Source: Actinoplanes xinjiangensis
Lineage (GTDB): Bacteria; Actinomycetota; Actinomycetes; Mycobacteriales; Micromonosporaceae
Direction of reading: 5' to 3'
Assembly: GCF_003148685.1 (NCBI RefSeq)
Contig: NZ_QGGR01000018.1
Coordinates: 62,001-126,000, forward strand
Length of the DNA: 64,000 nt
The translations under genes and the position numbers were made by a program. The notes under the pieces are model-generated. The model made no database searches, was not told the origin of the DNA, and worked only from the letters and a program-made list of their open reading frames with translations. Each line of letters starts with the position of its first letter. The first letter of the stretch is position 1. This document shows, in pieces, positions 26,866 through 35,487 of the stretch.

Positions 26866-27210
26866 ATGGCCAAAACGTTGAAACGTGCGGCGGCGTTCAC
26901 AGCGCTGGCCCGGGCGCTCACTGCGGGTAGCCGCGGTGGGCCGTCGGTGGCTCAGCGACTCGGCGCGCTCCCACGGATGATCAAGGCGAGCACCAGGGGC
27001 GAGTATGACGGCGGCATGCGCCTGGCACTCATGGCGGCCGCCACAGCGTACGTGGTGTCGCCCATCGACGCCGTCCCTGAGGCGTTCGTCTGGGTCTTCG
27101 GGCTGATCGACGACGCGGTCGCGGTGACGTGGCTGGCCGGTGCGGTGCTCGCCGAGACCGATCGGTTCCTGGAGTGGGAGAAGACCGGCCGGCCCGCGGT
27201 CGTAAAGTAA
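26866..27210 (+). CDS. DUF1232 (YkvA-like) small membrane protein
   Basis: 114 residues. The DUF1232 signature YVVSPIDAVPEAF is followed by a hydrophobic segment (VFGLIDDAVAVTWLAGAVLAE, split here as VFGLIDDAVAVTWLAG). The protein is probably membrane-associated; the function of the family is unknown. ATG 26866 has GAAAGGGG just upstream; ATG 26821 is an in-frame alternative. It starts 144 bp from the divergent SGNH gene and ends 3 bp before cbs, whose -10-like box overlaps its last codons. Confidence 0.85.
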   Translation: MAKTLKRAAAFTALARALTAGSRGGPSVAQRLGALPRMIKASTRGEYDGGMRLALMAAATAYVVSPIDAVPEAFVWVFGLIDDAVAVTWLAGAVLAETDRFLEWEKTGRPAVVK

Positions 27211-27213
27211 GAC
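27203..27213 (+). promoter_or_regulatory. Leaderless-type -10 element of cbs
   Basis: TAAAGT (27203-27208), overlapping the stop of the upstream gene, precedes GTG 27214 by 5 nt. Confidence 0.4.
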
Positions 27214-28572
27214 GTGCGCTATTACGACAACGTAGTCGAGATCATCGGCAATACCCCCTTGGTCCGATTGAACAGCGTGACCGAGGGCATCAGTGCCACA
27301 GTGCTGGCCAAGGTCGAGTACTTGAACCCCGGCGGCTCGGTCAAGGACCGGATCGCGCTGCGGATGGTGGAGGACGCCGAGAAGGCGGGCCTCCTCAAGC
27401 CAGGCGGCACGATCGTCGAGCCGACCAGCGGAAACACCGGCGTCGGGCTGGCCCTGGTGGCCCAGCGGCGTGGTTACAAGTGCGTCTTCGTCTGCCCCGA
27501 CAAGGTCAGCGAGGACAAACAGAACGTGCTCCGGGCGTACGGCGCCGAGGTGGTGGTCTGCCCGACCGCCGTGGCTCCGGAGGATCCCCGTTCCTACTAC
27601 AACGTGTCCGACCAGCTGACCCGGGACATTCCCGGCGCATGGAAGCCGGACCAGTACAGCAATCCCGCGAACCCGCGGTCGCACTACGAGGAGACCGGCC
27701 CCGAGCTGTGGGAGCAGACCGGCGGCAGGATCACCCACTTCGTGACGGGCGTCGGCACCGGCGGCACGATCAGCGGCGTCGGGCGATACCTCAAGGAGCA
27801 GGGGCCGGTGCGGATCATCGGCGCCGACCCGGAGGGGTCCGTCTACTCCGGTGGCACCGGGCGTCCCTACCTGGTCGAGGGCGTCGGTGAGGACTTCTGG
27901 CCCTCGGCGTACGACCGGGACGTCACCGACGAGGTGATCGAGGTCAGCGACTCGGACTCGTTCGAGATGACCCGCCGCCTCGCCCGTGAGGAGGGGCTGC
28001 TCGTCGGCGGCTCGTGCGGGATGGCCGTGGTGGCCGCGCTCGAGGTGGCCCGCAAGGCCGGCCCGGACGACGTCATCGTGGTCCTGCTGCCGGACGGCGG
28101 CCGTGGCTACCTTTCGAAGATCTTCAACGACAAATGGATGGCGCGGTACGGGTTCCTGCGTTCCCAGGAGGGCACGCCGACGGTGGCCGACGCCCTGGCC
28201 GGCAAGGGCACCGAGATCCCGCCGCTGATCCACGTGCACCCGACCGAGACGGTGCGCGACGCCATCGACTACATGCGGGAGTACGGCGTGAGCCAGCTCC
28301 CGGTGCTGAAGGCGGAGCCGCCGGTCGTCACCGGTGAGGTGGCCGGTTCCATCTCGGAGAAGGCACTGCTGGACGCGCTCTTCACCGGGCAGGCCCACCT
28401 GCACGACACGATCGAGCGGCACATGACGGACTCACTGCCGATGATCGGTGGCGGTGAGCCGGTCGCCGAGGCGGTCGCGCTGTTGGAGAAGGCGGACGCC
28501 GCGATGGTCCTGGTCGACGGCAAGCCCGCCGGCGTGCTCACGCGTCAGGACCTGCTGGCGCATCTGAGCTAG
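27214..28572 (+). CDS. cbs: Cystathionine beta-synthase
   Basis: A PLP enzyme joining serine (or O-acetylserine) and homocysteine to cystathionine in reverse transsulfuration. 452 residues: the catalytic fold-type II domain (1-325) has the Schiff-base Lys44 in NPGGSVKDRIAL, the PLP phosphate/substrate loop TSGNTG near 71-76, and GVGTGGTISG. Two CBS domains follow (about 330-390 and 395-450), ending in GVLTRQDLLAHL. Full length for the actinobacterial family (Rv1077). metB lies downstream at 38.1 kb, so both directions of transsulfuration are encoded. Confidence 0.95.
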   Translation: MRYYDNVVEIIGNTPLVRLNSVTEGISATVLAKVEYLNPGGSVKDRIALRMVEDAEKAGLLKPGGTIVEPTSGNTGVGLALVAQRRGYKCVFVCPDKVSEDKQNVLRAYGAEVVVCPTAVAPEDPRSYYNVSDQLTRDIPGAWKPDQYSNPANPRSHYEETGPELWEQTGGRITHFVTGVGTGGTISGVGRYLKEQGPVRIIGADPEGSVYSGGTGRPYLVEGVGEDFWPSAYDRDVTDEVIEVSDSDSFEMTRRLAREEGLLVGGSCGMAVVAALEVARKAGPDDVIVVLLPDGGRGYLSKIFNDKWMARYGFLRSQEGTPTVADALAGKGTEIPPLIHVHPTETVRDAIDYMREYGVSQLPVLKAEPPVVTGEVAGSISEKALLDALFTGQAHLHDTIERHMTDSLPMIGGGEPVAEAVALLEKADAAMVLVDGKPAGVLTRQDLLAHLS

Positions 28573-28599
28573 CCGGCTCCGCTTCGCTGCGCATTCCAA

Positions 28600-29622
28600 T
28601 CAGGGAGCCAGGTGTTCGACCTGCTCCCATCGGGGGTCGGGCGTGACGGTGATCCGGACACGCCCGTCCTGCCAGCCCTCGGTCAGCGGTTTCAGGACCT
28701 CGGCGGCCACCGGGCTGTCGGCGTAGAGGTGCGTGGTCCGTACGCCGTCGGTCGTCTCGTGTGCGACCACGACCATGCCGTCGGCGTGCTGGGCCACGTG
28801 GTCCTCGAACGCGTGCAGCCGGGCCAGTGTCTCCCGTTCCGGGAAGCCGTTCTCGTCCCGTGACGAGTACGGCACGTCCATCCGGATGTGCAGGTCGTGC
28901 CCGGGCCACCGGGCCGGCCGGAGCCGGGTCTGGGCCATCGCGAGGATCGGTTTCCCGGCCCGGATGCCGGACATGTTGCGCCAGCGCGGCTCGCCGTCGG
29001 CGGGCTGCATCGCGGTGACGAGGGCGGCCAGCTCCGGGCCGGTGAGGCCACCGCCGGGCGTCGTGGTCACCGCGTCGATGGCGCCGACCCAGATCTCCAC
29101 GGTGTCCTCGCCGAGCAGCCAGTCGAGCGCGAGGAAGGCGATCTGACCGCGGGCCTCCTCCGGGAGTCCCGCGAAGGCCGGGTGCCAGACTTCGACGTCC
29201 ACGCAGTCGCGGTCCTCGTCGTGCGCGGCGTGGAACCGTAGTTCGTCGAGGTCCAGATGGTGGCCGTTGATCGCCAGCCGGGCCCCGGCCAGTGCGTCGG
29301 GCCGGCCCTGGCGGGCGGCCGCGTACCCGAACGTCTCGTCCGGCGCCGGGCCCTCCCGCCGCCAGCGTTCGGCGAGGGAGCGCAGTTCCGGTGTGCCGCC
29401 GGGGCTGACCACCAGCAGATGCCGCGACGTCGTGCCGGCGGTGAACTCCCAGTGCAGGTCCGGATGGATCGCCGCGACCCGGCCGGAGATCTCCTCGACG
29501 AGCGTCTCGTCGGTCGCGCCGGCGATCATCTTCTCGGCGCGCGGTCGTGCACCCGCCCACCAGGCCCAGAACGCCGCGATCGCGTCCGTCGGTACCATCT
29601 TCCGGCGCCTCTTGAAGATCAC
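28600..29622 (-). CDS. DUF695-domain protein
   Basis: A 340-residue cytoplasmic protein. An N-terminal basic start (VIFKRRRKMVPTDAIAAFWAWW) leads into a DUF695-like region; other segments include DLHWEFTAGTTSRHLLVVSPGG and GEDTVEIWVGAID. The C-terminal part (FPERETLARLHAFEDHVAQH) resembles the second half of DUF695 proteins. Function unknown. GTG 29622 is the start: TAGCGT lies exactly 6 nt upstream and no ribosome site is visible. Convergent with cbs (27 bp between stops). Confidence 0.8.
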   Translation of the reverse strand: MIFKRRRKMVPTDAIAAFWAWWAGARPRAEKMIAGATDETLVEEISGRVAAIHPDLHWEFTAGTTSRHLLVVSPGGTPELRSLAERWRREGPAPDETFGYAAARQGRPDALAGARLAINGHHLDLDELRFHAAHDEDRDCVDVEVWHPAFAGLPEEARGQIAFLALDWLLGEDTVEIWVGAIDAVTTTPGGGLTGPELAALVTAMQPADGEPRWRNMSGIRAGKPILAMAQTRLRPARWPGHDLHIRMDVPYSSRDENGFPERETLARLHAFEDHVAQHADGMVVVAHETTDGVRTTHLYADSPVAAEVLKPLTEGWQDGRVRITVTPDPRWEQVEHLAP

Positions 29623-29634
29623 GGAGCGACGCTA
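29623..29634 (-). promoter_or_regulatory. Leaderless-type -10 element of the DUF695 gene
   Basis: On the minus strand TAGCGT (29634-29629) is followed by 6 nt and GTG 29622. Confidence 0.45.
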
Positions 29635-29824
29635 CCAACAGGGGCGGCGACGAGGGGGTTTCCCGCGCGCGAAACGTGCCGGACGGCGGTGCCGGGAGGC
29701 TCGTTCCATGGATCGTCACGGATAGTCGCCGCAATCGCACAGACAGTCCGACCGGCTGGTGGGCTGCTGCGGTTGTATGTGTCGTGACGGAGCTATGAGC
29801 CACTCCCGGACGAAGGGGTAGGGG

Positions 29825-30154
29825 ATGGTCGACGTCGACGAGGCGGCGCCCGGCGACATCGTGGACCGCCTGCTGTGGCGGGACGCGCAGCACATGCTCG
29901 AACGCCATGTGGTGGCCCGCGACGGCGACTGCGTCCGGTGTGGATGGCGCTGGCCGTGTTCGGCCCGCCGCCTGGCCGAACGCGCCGACGCCGTCGCCCG
30001 CGGCTCGTGGCGTGAGGCGTGGACGCTGCGGCACGACCTGAACAGCATGCGGGCCCTACCCGGTAGACGGGCCGGGCTGGACGAGATCGGCAGCCGGTAC
30101 ACCGGCGCCGGCTCCTACCACCGCAACGACGACCACCGGAGGTATCAGGCCTGA
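29825..30154 (+). CDS. Small Cys/Trp-motif protein, hypothetical
   Basis: 109 residues, no assigned function. The centre reads DGDCVRCGWRWPCSARRLAERA, here a CxxC plus a third Cys after Trp-Pro (short form CVRCGWRWPC). I associate this motif with small proteins frequent in Micromonosporaceae, possibly metal-binding. The C-terminus is Arg/His-rich. ATG 29825 directly follows GGGGTAGGGG. Codon position-3 GC is normal. Length and the ribosome site support a real gene; a regulatory role is a guess. Confidence 0.6.
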   Translation: MVDVDEAAPGDIVDRLLWRDAQHMLERHVVARDGDCVRCGWRWPCSARRLAERADAVARGSWREAWTLRHDLNSMRALPGRRAGLDEIGSRYTGAGSYHRNDDHRRYQA

Positions 30155-30441
30155 CCCAACGACCACGACGTCGCCGAAACGCTTGACCGTCCCCCGGCAA
30201 GTACGGCTTCCCGGCCCGGCCGACGTCGACCAGCGGTGACACCGGAGCGCCCCGCCAGCGCACCGGTATCCCGCGCCCAGACCCGCCCTTGAACTGGATC
30301 CCAGATCGGCACGCCTCCGCTGATCGAGCGCCTCCGGCCAGGCGCATCCGGTTCGGGCGGGGCGGTGGGCGGGAGCACGCGACCACAGGTTCCCCCGCAT
30401 TCACTCGGTCGCGTGTTCCCGCCCAACCAGCACCCCGGCTC
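30155..30441. other. Gene-free gap, possible decayed sequence
   Basis: 287 bp between convergent genes. No start with a ribosome site and no strong hairpin was seen. One minus-strand frame shows short protein-like stretches (ISGGVPIWDPVQGRVWARD) but no usable gene. Confidence 0.5.
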
Positions 30442-30945
30442 CTACAGCGAACGGGTGTAACGCAGCTGCGGCAGCGGATGATCGTTGATGGCTTCGACCC
30501 TGGTCGCGCCGTCCGGTGTCCAGCCACCCCGCTCGTAGAAACGCCGTGCCACCGGGTTGTCCGCCAGCACCCACAGCACGGCCCGCTCCACGTCGAACTC
30601 CGCCAGCTGCTCCAGCGCGTTGATCATCAGGTGCCGGCCGATGCCCGAGCCGACCAGGTGCGGCTCCACATGGATCGCGTACAGCTCGGCGGCGCCGTCC
30701 GTCTCGCTCGGGCCGACATAGGTGAACCCGGCCGGCTCACCGCCGACCTCGGCGACGGTCATCCGGTGGGTCTCCCGCTCCCACTTCCACCGCTCGACCC
30801 ACCAGGCGCTCAGCGCCTCCGGTCCGCGAGCCGCGAACGTCTCGGGCGGCACCAGGTCCGCATAGGCGGCGGCACGCGAGCGATGATGCAGCGCGCCGAC
30901 CGCGATCAGGTCGGCGTCCTCAACCGGGCGCAGAAGAACGGTCAT
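30442..30945 (-). CDS. GNAT-family N-acetyltransferase
   Basis: A 167-residue GNAT protein. TVLLRPVEDADLIAVGALH at the start, beta-strand AELYAIHVEPHLVGSGIGRHLM with the acetyl-CoA loop (VGSGIG), and the C-terminal DNPVARRFYERGGW are typical. The acceptor is unknown. ATG 30945 is chosen (TTGGGGC upstream); TTG 30957 is a possible earlier start. It lies 18 bp after the RNase Z-like gene on the same strand, so co-transcription is likely. Confidence 0.9.
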   Translation of the reverse strand: MTVLLRPVEDADLIAVGALHHRSRAAAYADLVPPETFAARGPEALSAWWVERWKWERETHRMTVAEVGGEPAGFTYVGPSETDGAAELYAIHVEPHLVGSGIGRHLMINALEQLAEFDVERAVLWVLADNPVARRFYERGGWTPDGATRVEAINDHPLPQLRYTRSL

Positions 30946-30963
30946 GCCCCAAGCCAACCAGCC

Positions 30964-31869
30964 TCACGGCACCGCGCGGCGCGCGGGCACCGGCACCCGC
31001 GACAGGTCCTCGGCGATCACCACCGGGCCGTCGAACTCCTTGCGAGCCTCGTCCAGGAAGCGGTCCGGTTCCGGATAGCGTTGCGAGAAGTGCGTCAGGA
31101 CCAGCATGCGTACGCCGCACTCGCGGGCGACCTCAGCGGCCTGACCAGCGGTGAGATGCCCGACCTGGGCGGCCAGCTCCGCATCCTCGGACAGGAACGT
31201 CGACTCGATCACCAGCATGTCCACACCCCGCGCCAGCTCGAACACGCTGTCGCACAGGCCGGTGTCCATCACGAAGGCGAAACTCTGACCGGGACGGGCC
31301 ACGCTCACCTGGTCGAGGGTGACGTCACCGAGCCGCCCGGTGCGCTGCAACTCCCCGACGGCCGGGCCGCTGATGCCGTGCTCGGCCAGCAGGGCGGGCA
31401 CCATCCGCCTCGCGTCCGGCTCGGTCAGGCGGTACCCGTACGTCTCGATGGGGTGTCGCAGGGGAAGGGCGGTGAGGCGCCCCGCGGACGTCTCCACCGC
31501 GAATCCGGCGCCCACCGGGCCCGGCACGATCTCCGCGTTGTCCCAGTAGCTGGTGGCGTGCCGCAGGCGGTCGAAGAACTCCTGCCCGCCGGCCGGGTAG
31601 TGGACGGCGACCGGGTGCGGCACCCGGTCGAGCGAGATCCGCTGAAGGACGCCGGGCAGGCCCAGGCTGTGGTCGCCGTGGAAGTGGGTGATGCAGATCC
31701 GCCTGATCGGGGTGACCGGGAGGCCGGCCATCAGCAACTGGCGCTGGGTGCCCTCACCCGGGTCGAAGAGGATCACCTCGTCGTCCCAGCGCAGCAGGTA
31801 GCCGTTGTGATTGCGGTGCCGGGTGGGCACCTGGCTCGCCGTGCCGAGCACCACCAGCTCGCGTGTCAC
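30964..31869 (-). CDS. rnz: Ribonuclease Z-like metallo-beta-lactamase nuclease
   Basis: 301 residues. A metallo-beta-lactamase fold nuclease related to tRNA 3'-endonuclease: the metal motif [11 protein letters not shown] gives HxHxDH at residues 62-67. [15 protein letters not shown] near 36-50 is diagnostic of the RNase Z family, and [12 protein letters not shown] and [12 protein letters not shown] supply the later metal-binding strands. GTG 31869 has GGGGAGAG a few bases upstream. A strongly folded element lies 22-92 bp upstream. Other MBL nucleases are possible, but the DPGEGTQRQ motif favours RNase Z. Confidence 0.9.
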   Translation of the reverse strand: MTRELVVLGTASQVPTRHRNHNGYLLRWDDEVILFDPGEGTQRQLLMAGLPVTPIRRICITHFHGDHSLGLPGVLQRISLDRVPHPVAVHYPAGGQEFFDRLRHATSYWDNAEIVPGPVGAGFAVETSAGRLTALPLRHPIETYGYRLTEPDARRMVPALLAEHGISGPAVGELQRTGRLGDVTLDQVSVARPGQSFAFVMDTGLCDSVFELARGVDMLVIESTFLSEDAELAAQVGHLTAGQAAEVARECGVRMLVLTHFSQRYPEPDRFLDEARKEFDGPVVIAEDLSRVPVPARRAVP

Positions 31870-31890
31870 CGACTCTCCCCGGATATGAAG

Positions 31891-31961
31891 CGACCCCTGG
31901 GGACTTCCACGCTCGCGAACGAGCGTGGTCCGGTCGGACAAGGCCGGATCCCCAGGGGTCG
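31891..31961 (-). promoter_or_regulatory. Three-way-junction palindrome in the rnz upstream region
   Basis: A perfect 13-bp outer stem (31891-31903 with 31949-31961, arms CGACCCCTGGGGA/TCCCCAGGGGTCG) encloses two adjacent hairpins. The first is 9 bp (31907-31915 with 31920-31928, loop CGAA). The second is 5-7 bp (31929-31935 with 31942-31948). Only three junction bases are unpaired. It ends 22 bp before GTG 31869. It could be an RNA leader element, a small structured RNA or a mobile palindrome; strand is uncertain because one wobble pair favours the plus-strand RNA. Confidence 0.6.
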
Positions 31962-32153
31962 GGTAGCTGTCTGGTATTCGCCGCAACCGCTGCCACACGG
32001 TCTCGACGTGTTTCAGAAACGAAGCTGTCGAGGACAGCGGCTAGCGGACAGCCACCTCACGAGTCCCGTTGCTATACAACTTCGGACCACCTCCCTTCAC
32101 GTGTACGGCTACGTTATCCAGCCCGCCGGGGGAGTGCCAACGAATTTGAATCA

Positions 32154-33107
32154 CTACAGGCGCGGGAATATCTGGGGGGAGTCGCTGGTGCTCTCCACCA
32201 GCAGCGAGGCCGGGCCGACGATCTGCGGATCAGGGACGCCGACGATCTCCCGGTCCTTGCCGGCGTAGTCGAAACGGTTCAGCACGTGCCGCATCGCGTT
32301 CAGCCGGGCCCGCTTCTTGTCGTTGCTCCTCACCACCGTCCACGGGGCGTCCGCGGTGTCGGTCCAGAAGAACATCGCCTCTTTGGCCTCGGTGTAGTCG
32401 TCCCACCTGTCCAGCGACTTCAGGTCCATCGGCGACAGCTTCCACTGCCGGACCGGGTCCACCTGGCGGATGGCGAAACGGGTCCGCTGCTCGCCCTGCG
32501 TCACCGAGAACCAGAACTTGACCAGCTTGATCCCCGAGCGGACCAGCATCCGCTCCAGCTCGGGAGTCTGGCGGAGGAACTCCAGATACTCCTTGCGGTC
32601 GCAGAAGCCCATCACCCGCTCCACGCCGGCCCTGTTGTAATAGGACCGGTCGAAGAGCACGATCTCCCCGGCGGCCGGCAGATGCTTGATGTAGCGCTGG
32701 TAATACCACTGGGTGCTCTCGCGCTGATTCGGCTTCTCCAGCGCGACGACCCGGGCGCCCCGCGGGTTCAGGTGCTCCATGAACCGCTTGATCGTGCCGC
32801 CCTTACCGGCGGCGTCCCGGCCCTCGAAGAGGATCAGCAGCCGCTCGCCGGTGTCCTTGCACCAGTTCTGAAGCTTCAGCAACTCGATCTGCAGCAGGCG
32901 CTTGTCATGGTCGTATTCCGAGCGGGGGAGCCGCTCGTCATACGGGTAGTCCTCGCGCCACGTGTCCACCGGCTGGCCGTCGGCGTCGATCAGACGGGGG
33001 TCGTCGTCCTCGTCGTCGACGACCCGGTACCCGGACAGCTCAGCGATCGGCCCCTCGTAGGGGTTGGTGGTCGCCTGGTCGAACTCGGATTCGGACTGCG
33101 ATTGCAT
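32154..33107 (-). CDS. ppk2: Polyphosphate kinase 2 family protein
   Basis: 317 residues. PPK2 uses polyphosphate to phosphorylate nucleotides. Walker A EGRDAAGKGGT at residues 95-105, the lid region GARVVALEKPNQRESTQWYY (20 residues), Walker B LFDRSYYNRAG at 151-161 and the following conserved WKLSPMDLKSLDRWDDYT are all present, with an acidic ~60-residue N-terminal extension. ATG 33107 is used; GTG 33113 is 6 bp earlier. The gene begins 45 bp after the CYTH-CHAD gene on the same strand, giving a polyphosphate-related pair. Confidence 0.95.
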   Translation of the reverse strand: MQSQSESEFDQATTNPYEGPIAELSGYRVVDDEDDDPRLIDADGQPVDTWREDYPYDERLPRSEYDHDKRLLQIELLKLQNWCKDTGERLLILFEGRDAAGKGGTIKRFMEHLNPRGARVVALEKPNQRESTQWYYQRYIKHLPAAGEIVLFDRSYYNRAGVERVMGFCDRKEYLEFLRQTPELERMLVRSGIKLVKFWFSVTQGEQRTRFAIRQVDPVRQWKLSPMDLKSLDRWDDYTEAKEAMFFWTDTADAPWTVVRSNDKKRARLNAMRHVLNRFDYAGKDREIVGVPDPQIVGPASLLVESTSDSPQIFPRL

Positions 33108-33152
33108 GACCACGATTCATACCCGCGAACGCCAAGACCACAACCGGCTTGA

Positions 33153-34685
33153 TCAGAACACTCGCCGAACTTTTCGCCGCCGCGCCGCCCTCGCCAGGGC
33201 CGGAACCCCCGCCAGCGCCTCCCGGCCCACCTGCTCCTGCCGGCCGTACAGCACCCCGAAGTGGAAACTGTCCCCACCCAGCTCGCGCAGCACGCCCCGG
33301 GCGATGTTCGAATCCTGGTAGTCGCCCAGCCCGTCCTGGAGGTTCGTCAGCGCCTTCACCAGCCGCTTCGCCGGCTCGCCCGCGCTCGGTGCGATCAGCT
33401 CCACCGCGTACCGGGCCTGCTTGAAGCCCTTGCGCGACTCGTGGATCTCCTCCTCCACGCCGGAGGCCAGCGCGGCGTCCAGCGTCGCGTCCGCCTTCGC
33501 CAGCACCTTCCGCGCCCGCTTCACCGGATCGGGGGTCCGCGGCGAGTCGCGATCCACCAGTTCGTCGATGCGGTCCAGCAGATCCAGGTAGCGGTCCGAC
33601 TCGAGTGCCTCGGCCAGTTCCGCCCGGCCGGTCCCGATCCGGTGCTCCAGGTGCGCCCGCACCCGCTGCGCCGTGTGCGCGAACTCCGGGCCGGCCTCGT
33701 CGACCAGGCCCAGCAGCTTCTCCTCCAGCACCTGCGGGTCACGCACGGCACCCAGCACCCCGGCCAGCCAGCGCAGCTCGTCGCGCACATCGTTCGCGTC
33801 GAACACCTTCTTGTACGTCTTCAGCGTGCTGCGCAGACGGCGGGTGGCGACGCGCATCTGATGGACGGCCCGGGGCTCGCCACGACGGGCGGCCGGGTCG
33901 TGGCTCAGGATGGCGTCGCGCTGCTCACGGGCGTACAGGATGACGGGGTTGACCTGCGGTTCCGGCTTCTTCGATCTGGCGGTGCCGCTCTTCGTGGTGC
34001 CGCTCTTCGCGGTGGCGCTCTTCGCGGTGGCGCTCTTCGCCGTGGTGCCGGGCTTGGTGGTGGCGCCGGGCTTGGTGGTGGCGCCGGCTTTTGCGGCGGC
34101 CAGCCGGTCGGCCAGCGCGCGGGCGACCTTCGACGGGCCCTGCGCGGGGCTGGCGCCGGCGTCGAACAGCCGCCGCTCGACCTCGTCGAGGACCGCCACG
34201 TCGCCGTCGACCAGCTCGACCTCGACCTCCTGCCAGACCGTCTGCGTCCCGTCCGAGTCGGCGGTCACCCGGTCCTGGGCCACCAGCGCAAGGGTGCGGC
34301 CGTCGGCATCCCGCAGCGGCGTCTCCACCCGGTGCGTGCGCAACCGGGCCACCGGCCCCAGCGGATGGCGGCGCACGATCGCCCGCACCAGCGCGGTCAG
34401 CTCGGCCGGCACCTCGTCGCCGTTCGCCGGAAGGCGGTGCTCGGTGCGGCCGTCGCCGTCGCCGGGCGTCTTCAGATGCCAGCCGGCGTCGTTGCCGCCG
34501 CTCCGCTGCCGAAGAGTCCGGCGATTTCTCATCAACCGGAGATCTTCGGTGTCGAAGTACGTGGCGTCGAGATCATGGGTCTCGGCACCGTCGACGCCGG
34601 CGATCCCGCCGACACCGACCAGGTCAGGAAGTTCGAACGTCTCGGGGACGTCGTATTTGCGCTCGGTCTCGGTGGCGATCTCCAC
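33153..34685 (-). CDS. CYTH and CHAD domain protein
   Basis: 510 residues. Residues 1-200 form a CYTH (triphosphate tunnel) domain opening with EIATETERKYDV (ExExK). A ~45-residue Ala/Thr/Lys/Pro repeat linker (units like GATTKPGATTKPG, then AKSATAKS) joins it to a CHAD domain (about 250-510) rich in His/Arg/Lys helices: AVHQMRVATRRLRSTLKTY, EIHESRKGFKQARYAVEL. CHAD domains bind polyphosphate and CYTH domains hydrolyse triphosphates. GTG 34685 is the best start: the ExExK motif should be near the N-terminus, although the upstream frame is open to 34745. Probably co-transcribed with ppk2. Confidence 0.92.
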   Translation of the reverse strand: MEIATETERKYDVPETFELPDLVGVGGIAGVDGAETHDLDATYFDTEDLRLMRNRRTLRQRSGGNDAGWHLKTPGDGDGRTEHRLPANGDEVPAELTALVRAIVRRHPLGPVARLRTHRVETPLRDADGRTLALVAQDRVTADSDGTQTVWQEVEVELVDGDVAVLDEVERRLFDAGASPAQGPSKVARALADRLAAAKAGATTKPGATTKPGTTAKSATAKSATAKSGTTKSGTARSKKPEPQVNPVILYAREQRDAILSHDPAARRGEPRAVHQMRVATRRLRSTLKTYKKVFDANDVRDELRWLAGVLGAVRDPQVLEEKLLGLVDEAGPEFAHTAQRVRAHLEHRIGTGRAELAEALESDRYLDLLDRIDELVDRDSPRTPDPVKRARKVLAKADATLDAALASGVEEEIHESRKGFKQARYAVELIAPSAGEPAKRLVKALTNLQDGLGDYQDSNIARGVLRELGGDSFHFGVLYGRQEQVGREALAGVPALARAARRRKVRRVF

Positions 34686-34775
34686 CCGTCCATGGTGCCT
34701 GTCCCGAGGGCTGGTGCACAGCGGTGTCTCAGGTTCGCCTGGCATCGTGATGGCCCGGCCAGTAAGGAGTGCTGC

Positions 34776-34955
34776 ATGGAGAAGTCCGAACGCCGCCCGA
34801 TCCCTCTCGCCGTATCGCTCGCCGGCCTGCGCCTGATCGGCGCCGGAGCCGTCCTCGGGCTGGCCCTCGCCATCCCGGCGGCGCCGTCCCAGGCCGACCC
34901 GCCCCGGCCCCCGGCCACCTCGCAGGACCAGCCCGACGTCGCGCCGGAGGGCTAG
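34776..34955 (+). CDS. Small secreted protein, hypothetical
   Basis: 59 residues: basic n-region (MEKSERRPIP), hydrophobic core (LIGAGAVLGLALAIPAAP) and a likely signal-peptidase site APSQA, then a ~19-residue Pro/Asp/Gln-rich tail. ATG 34776 has an excellent TAAGGAG ribosome site. No homologous family is recognised. It is divergent from the CYTH-CHAD gene. Confidence 0.6.
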   Translation: MEKSERRPIPLAVSLAGLRLIGAGAVLGLALAIPAAPSQADPPRPPATSQDQPDVAPEG

Positions 34956-35019
34956 GAGGACCCGGTCACCGTCGGGCCCTGGCCGTATGGCCGGGCATCG
35001 CTGCGCCCCGGCTGCGCCG

Positions 35020-35349
35020 TCATCCTCGTGTCAAGTCGGTGACGTGCAGATAGAGGGCGCGGGCGTAGTTCGCCGTCGCGGCGTTGTAATACATCGTCGC
35101 CAGGCCGGTGCTGAAGTTGTTCGTGGTCAGCGCGTTCTTCGCATTGGACGAAGCGGACCAGCGGATCTCGGCATCGGTGGTGCTGATGCCGCGGCGCTCA
35201 CAGCGCAGCCGGTTCATCTCCTTACCGGTCCGCCACGTGTCGAGGGCCACTTCGGCCTCCCGCATCATCGCGCGGGCCTGCTGCATCAGGGACTCGGCGA
35301 GGTCCCAGGCATCCTGTTCACTCTCGTTGTGCTGGTAGATCGGGTTCAC
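35020..35349 (-). CDS. Hypothetical helical protein
   Basis: 109 residues, no family recognised. The protein is acidic-to-neutral, helical and Ala/Met/Asn-rich (EQDAWDLAESLMQQARAMMR, 20 residues; AKNALTTNNFSTGLATMYYN), with no signal peptide, membrane helix or Cys motif. GTG 35349 is chosen because GGGAGG lies 5 nt upstream; GTG 35355 overlaps that site. Its amino-acid use (Asn, Met, Tyr) differs from neighbours, hinting at acquisition. It could come from a mobile element, but no element genes adjoin it. Confidence 0.6.
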   Translation of the reverse strand: MNPIYQHNESEQDAWDLAESLMQQARAMMREAEVALDTWRTGKEMNRLRCERRGISTTDAEIRWSASSNAKNALTTNNFSTGLATMYYNAATANYARALYLHVTDLTRG

Positions 35350-35487
35350 ATCCACCTCCCGCTGGCTCGCTGTCGAGTCTGAGCGGGATTTCCGGACATG
35401 TCGACTTTTTTCGATCGCCAGCGTGAAATCCTCCCCGCCGACTTGCCACCAGGTCCTATGGGTGTTCAGGCCGGCGCTTCTGGGCCG

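Noticed and set aside
28573-28618. Weak inverted repeat GGCTCC/GGAGCC between cbs and the DUF695 gene
   Set aside because: Only 6 bp of pairing with a long loop; too weak to call a terminator.
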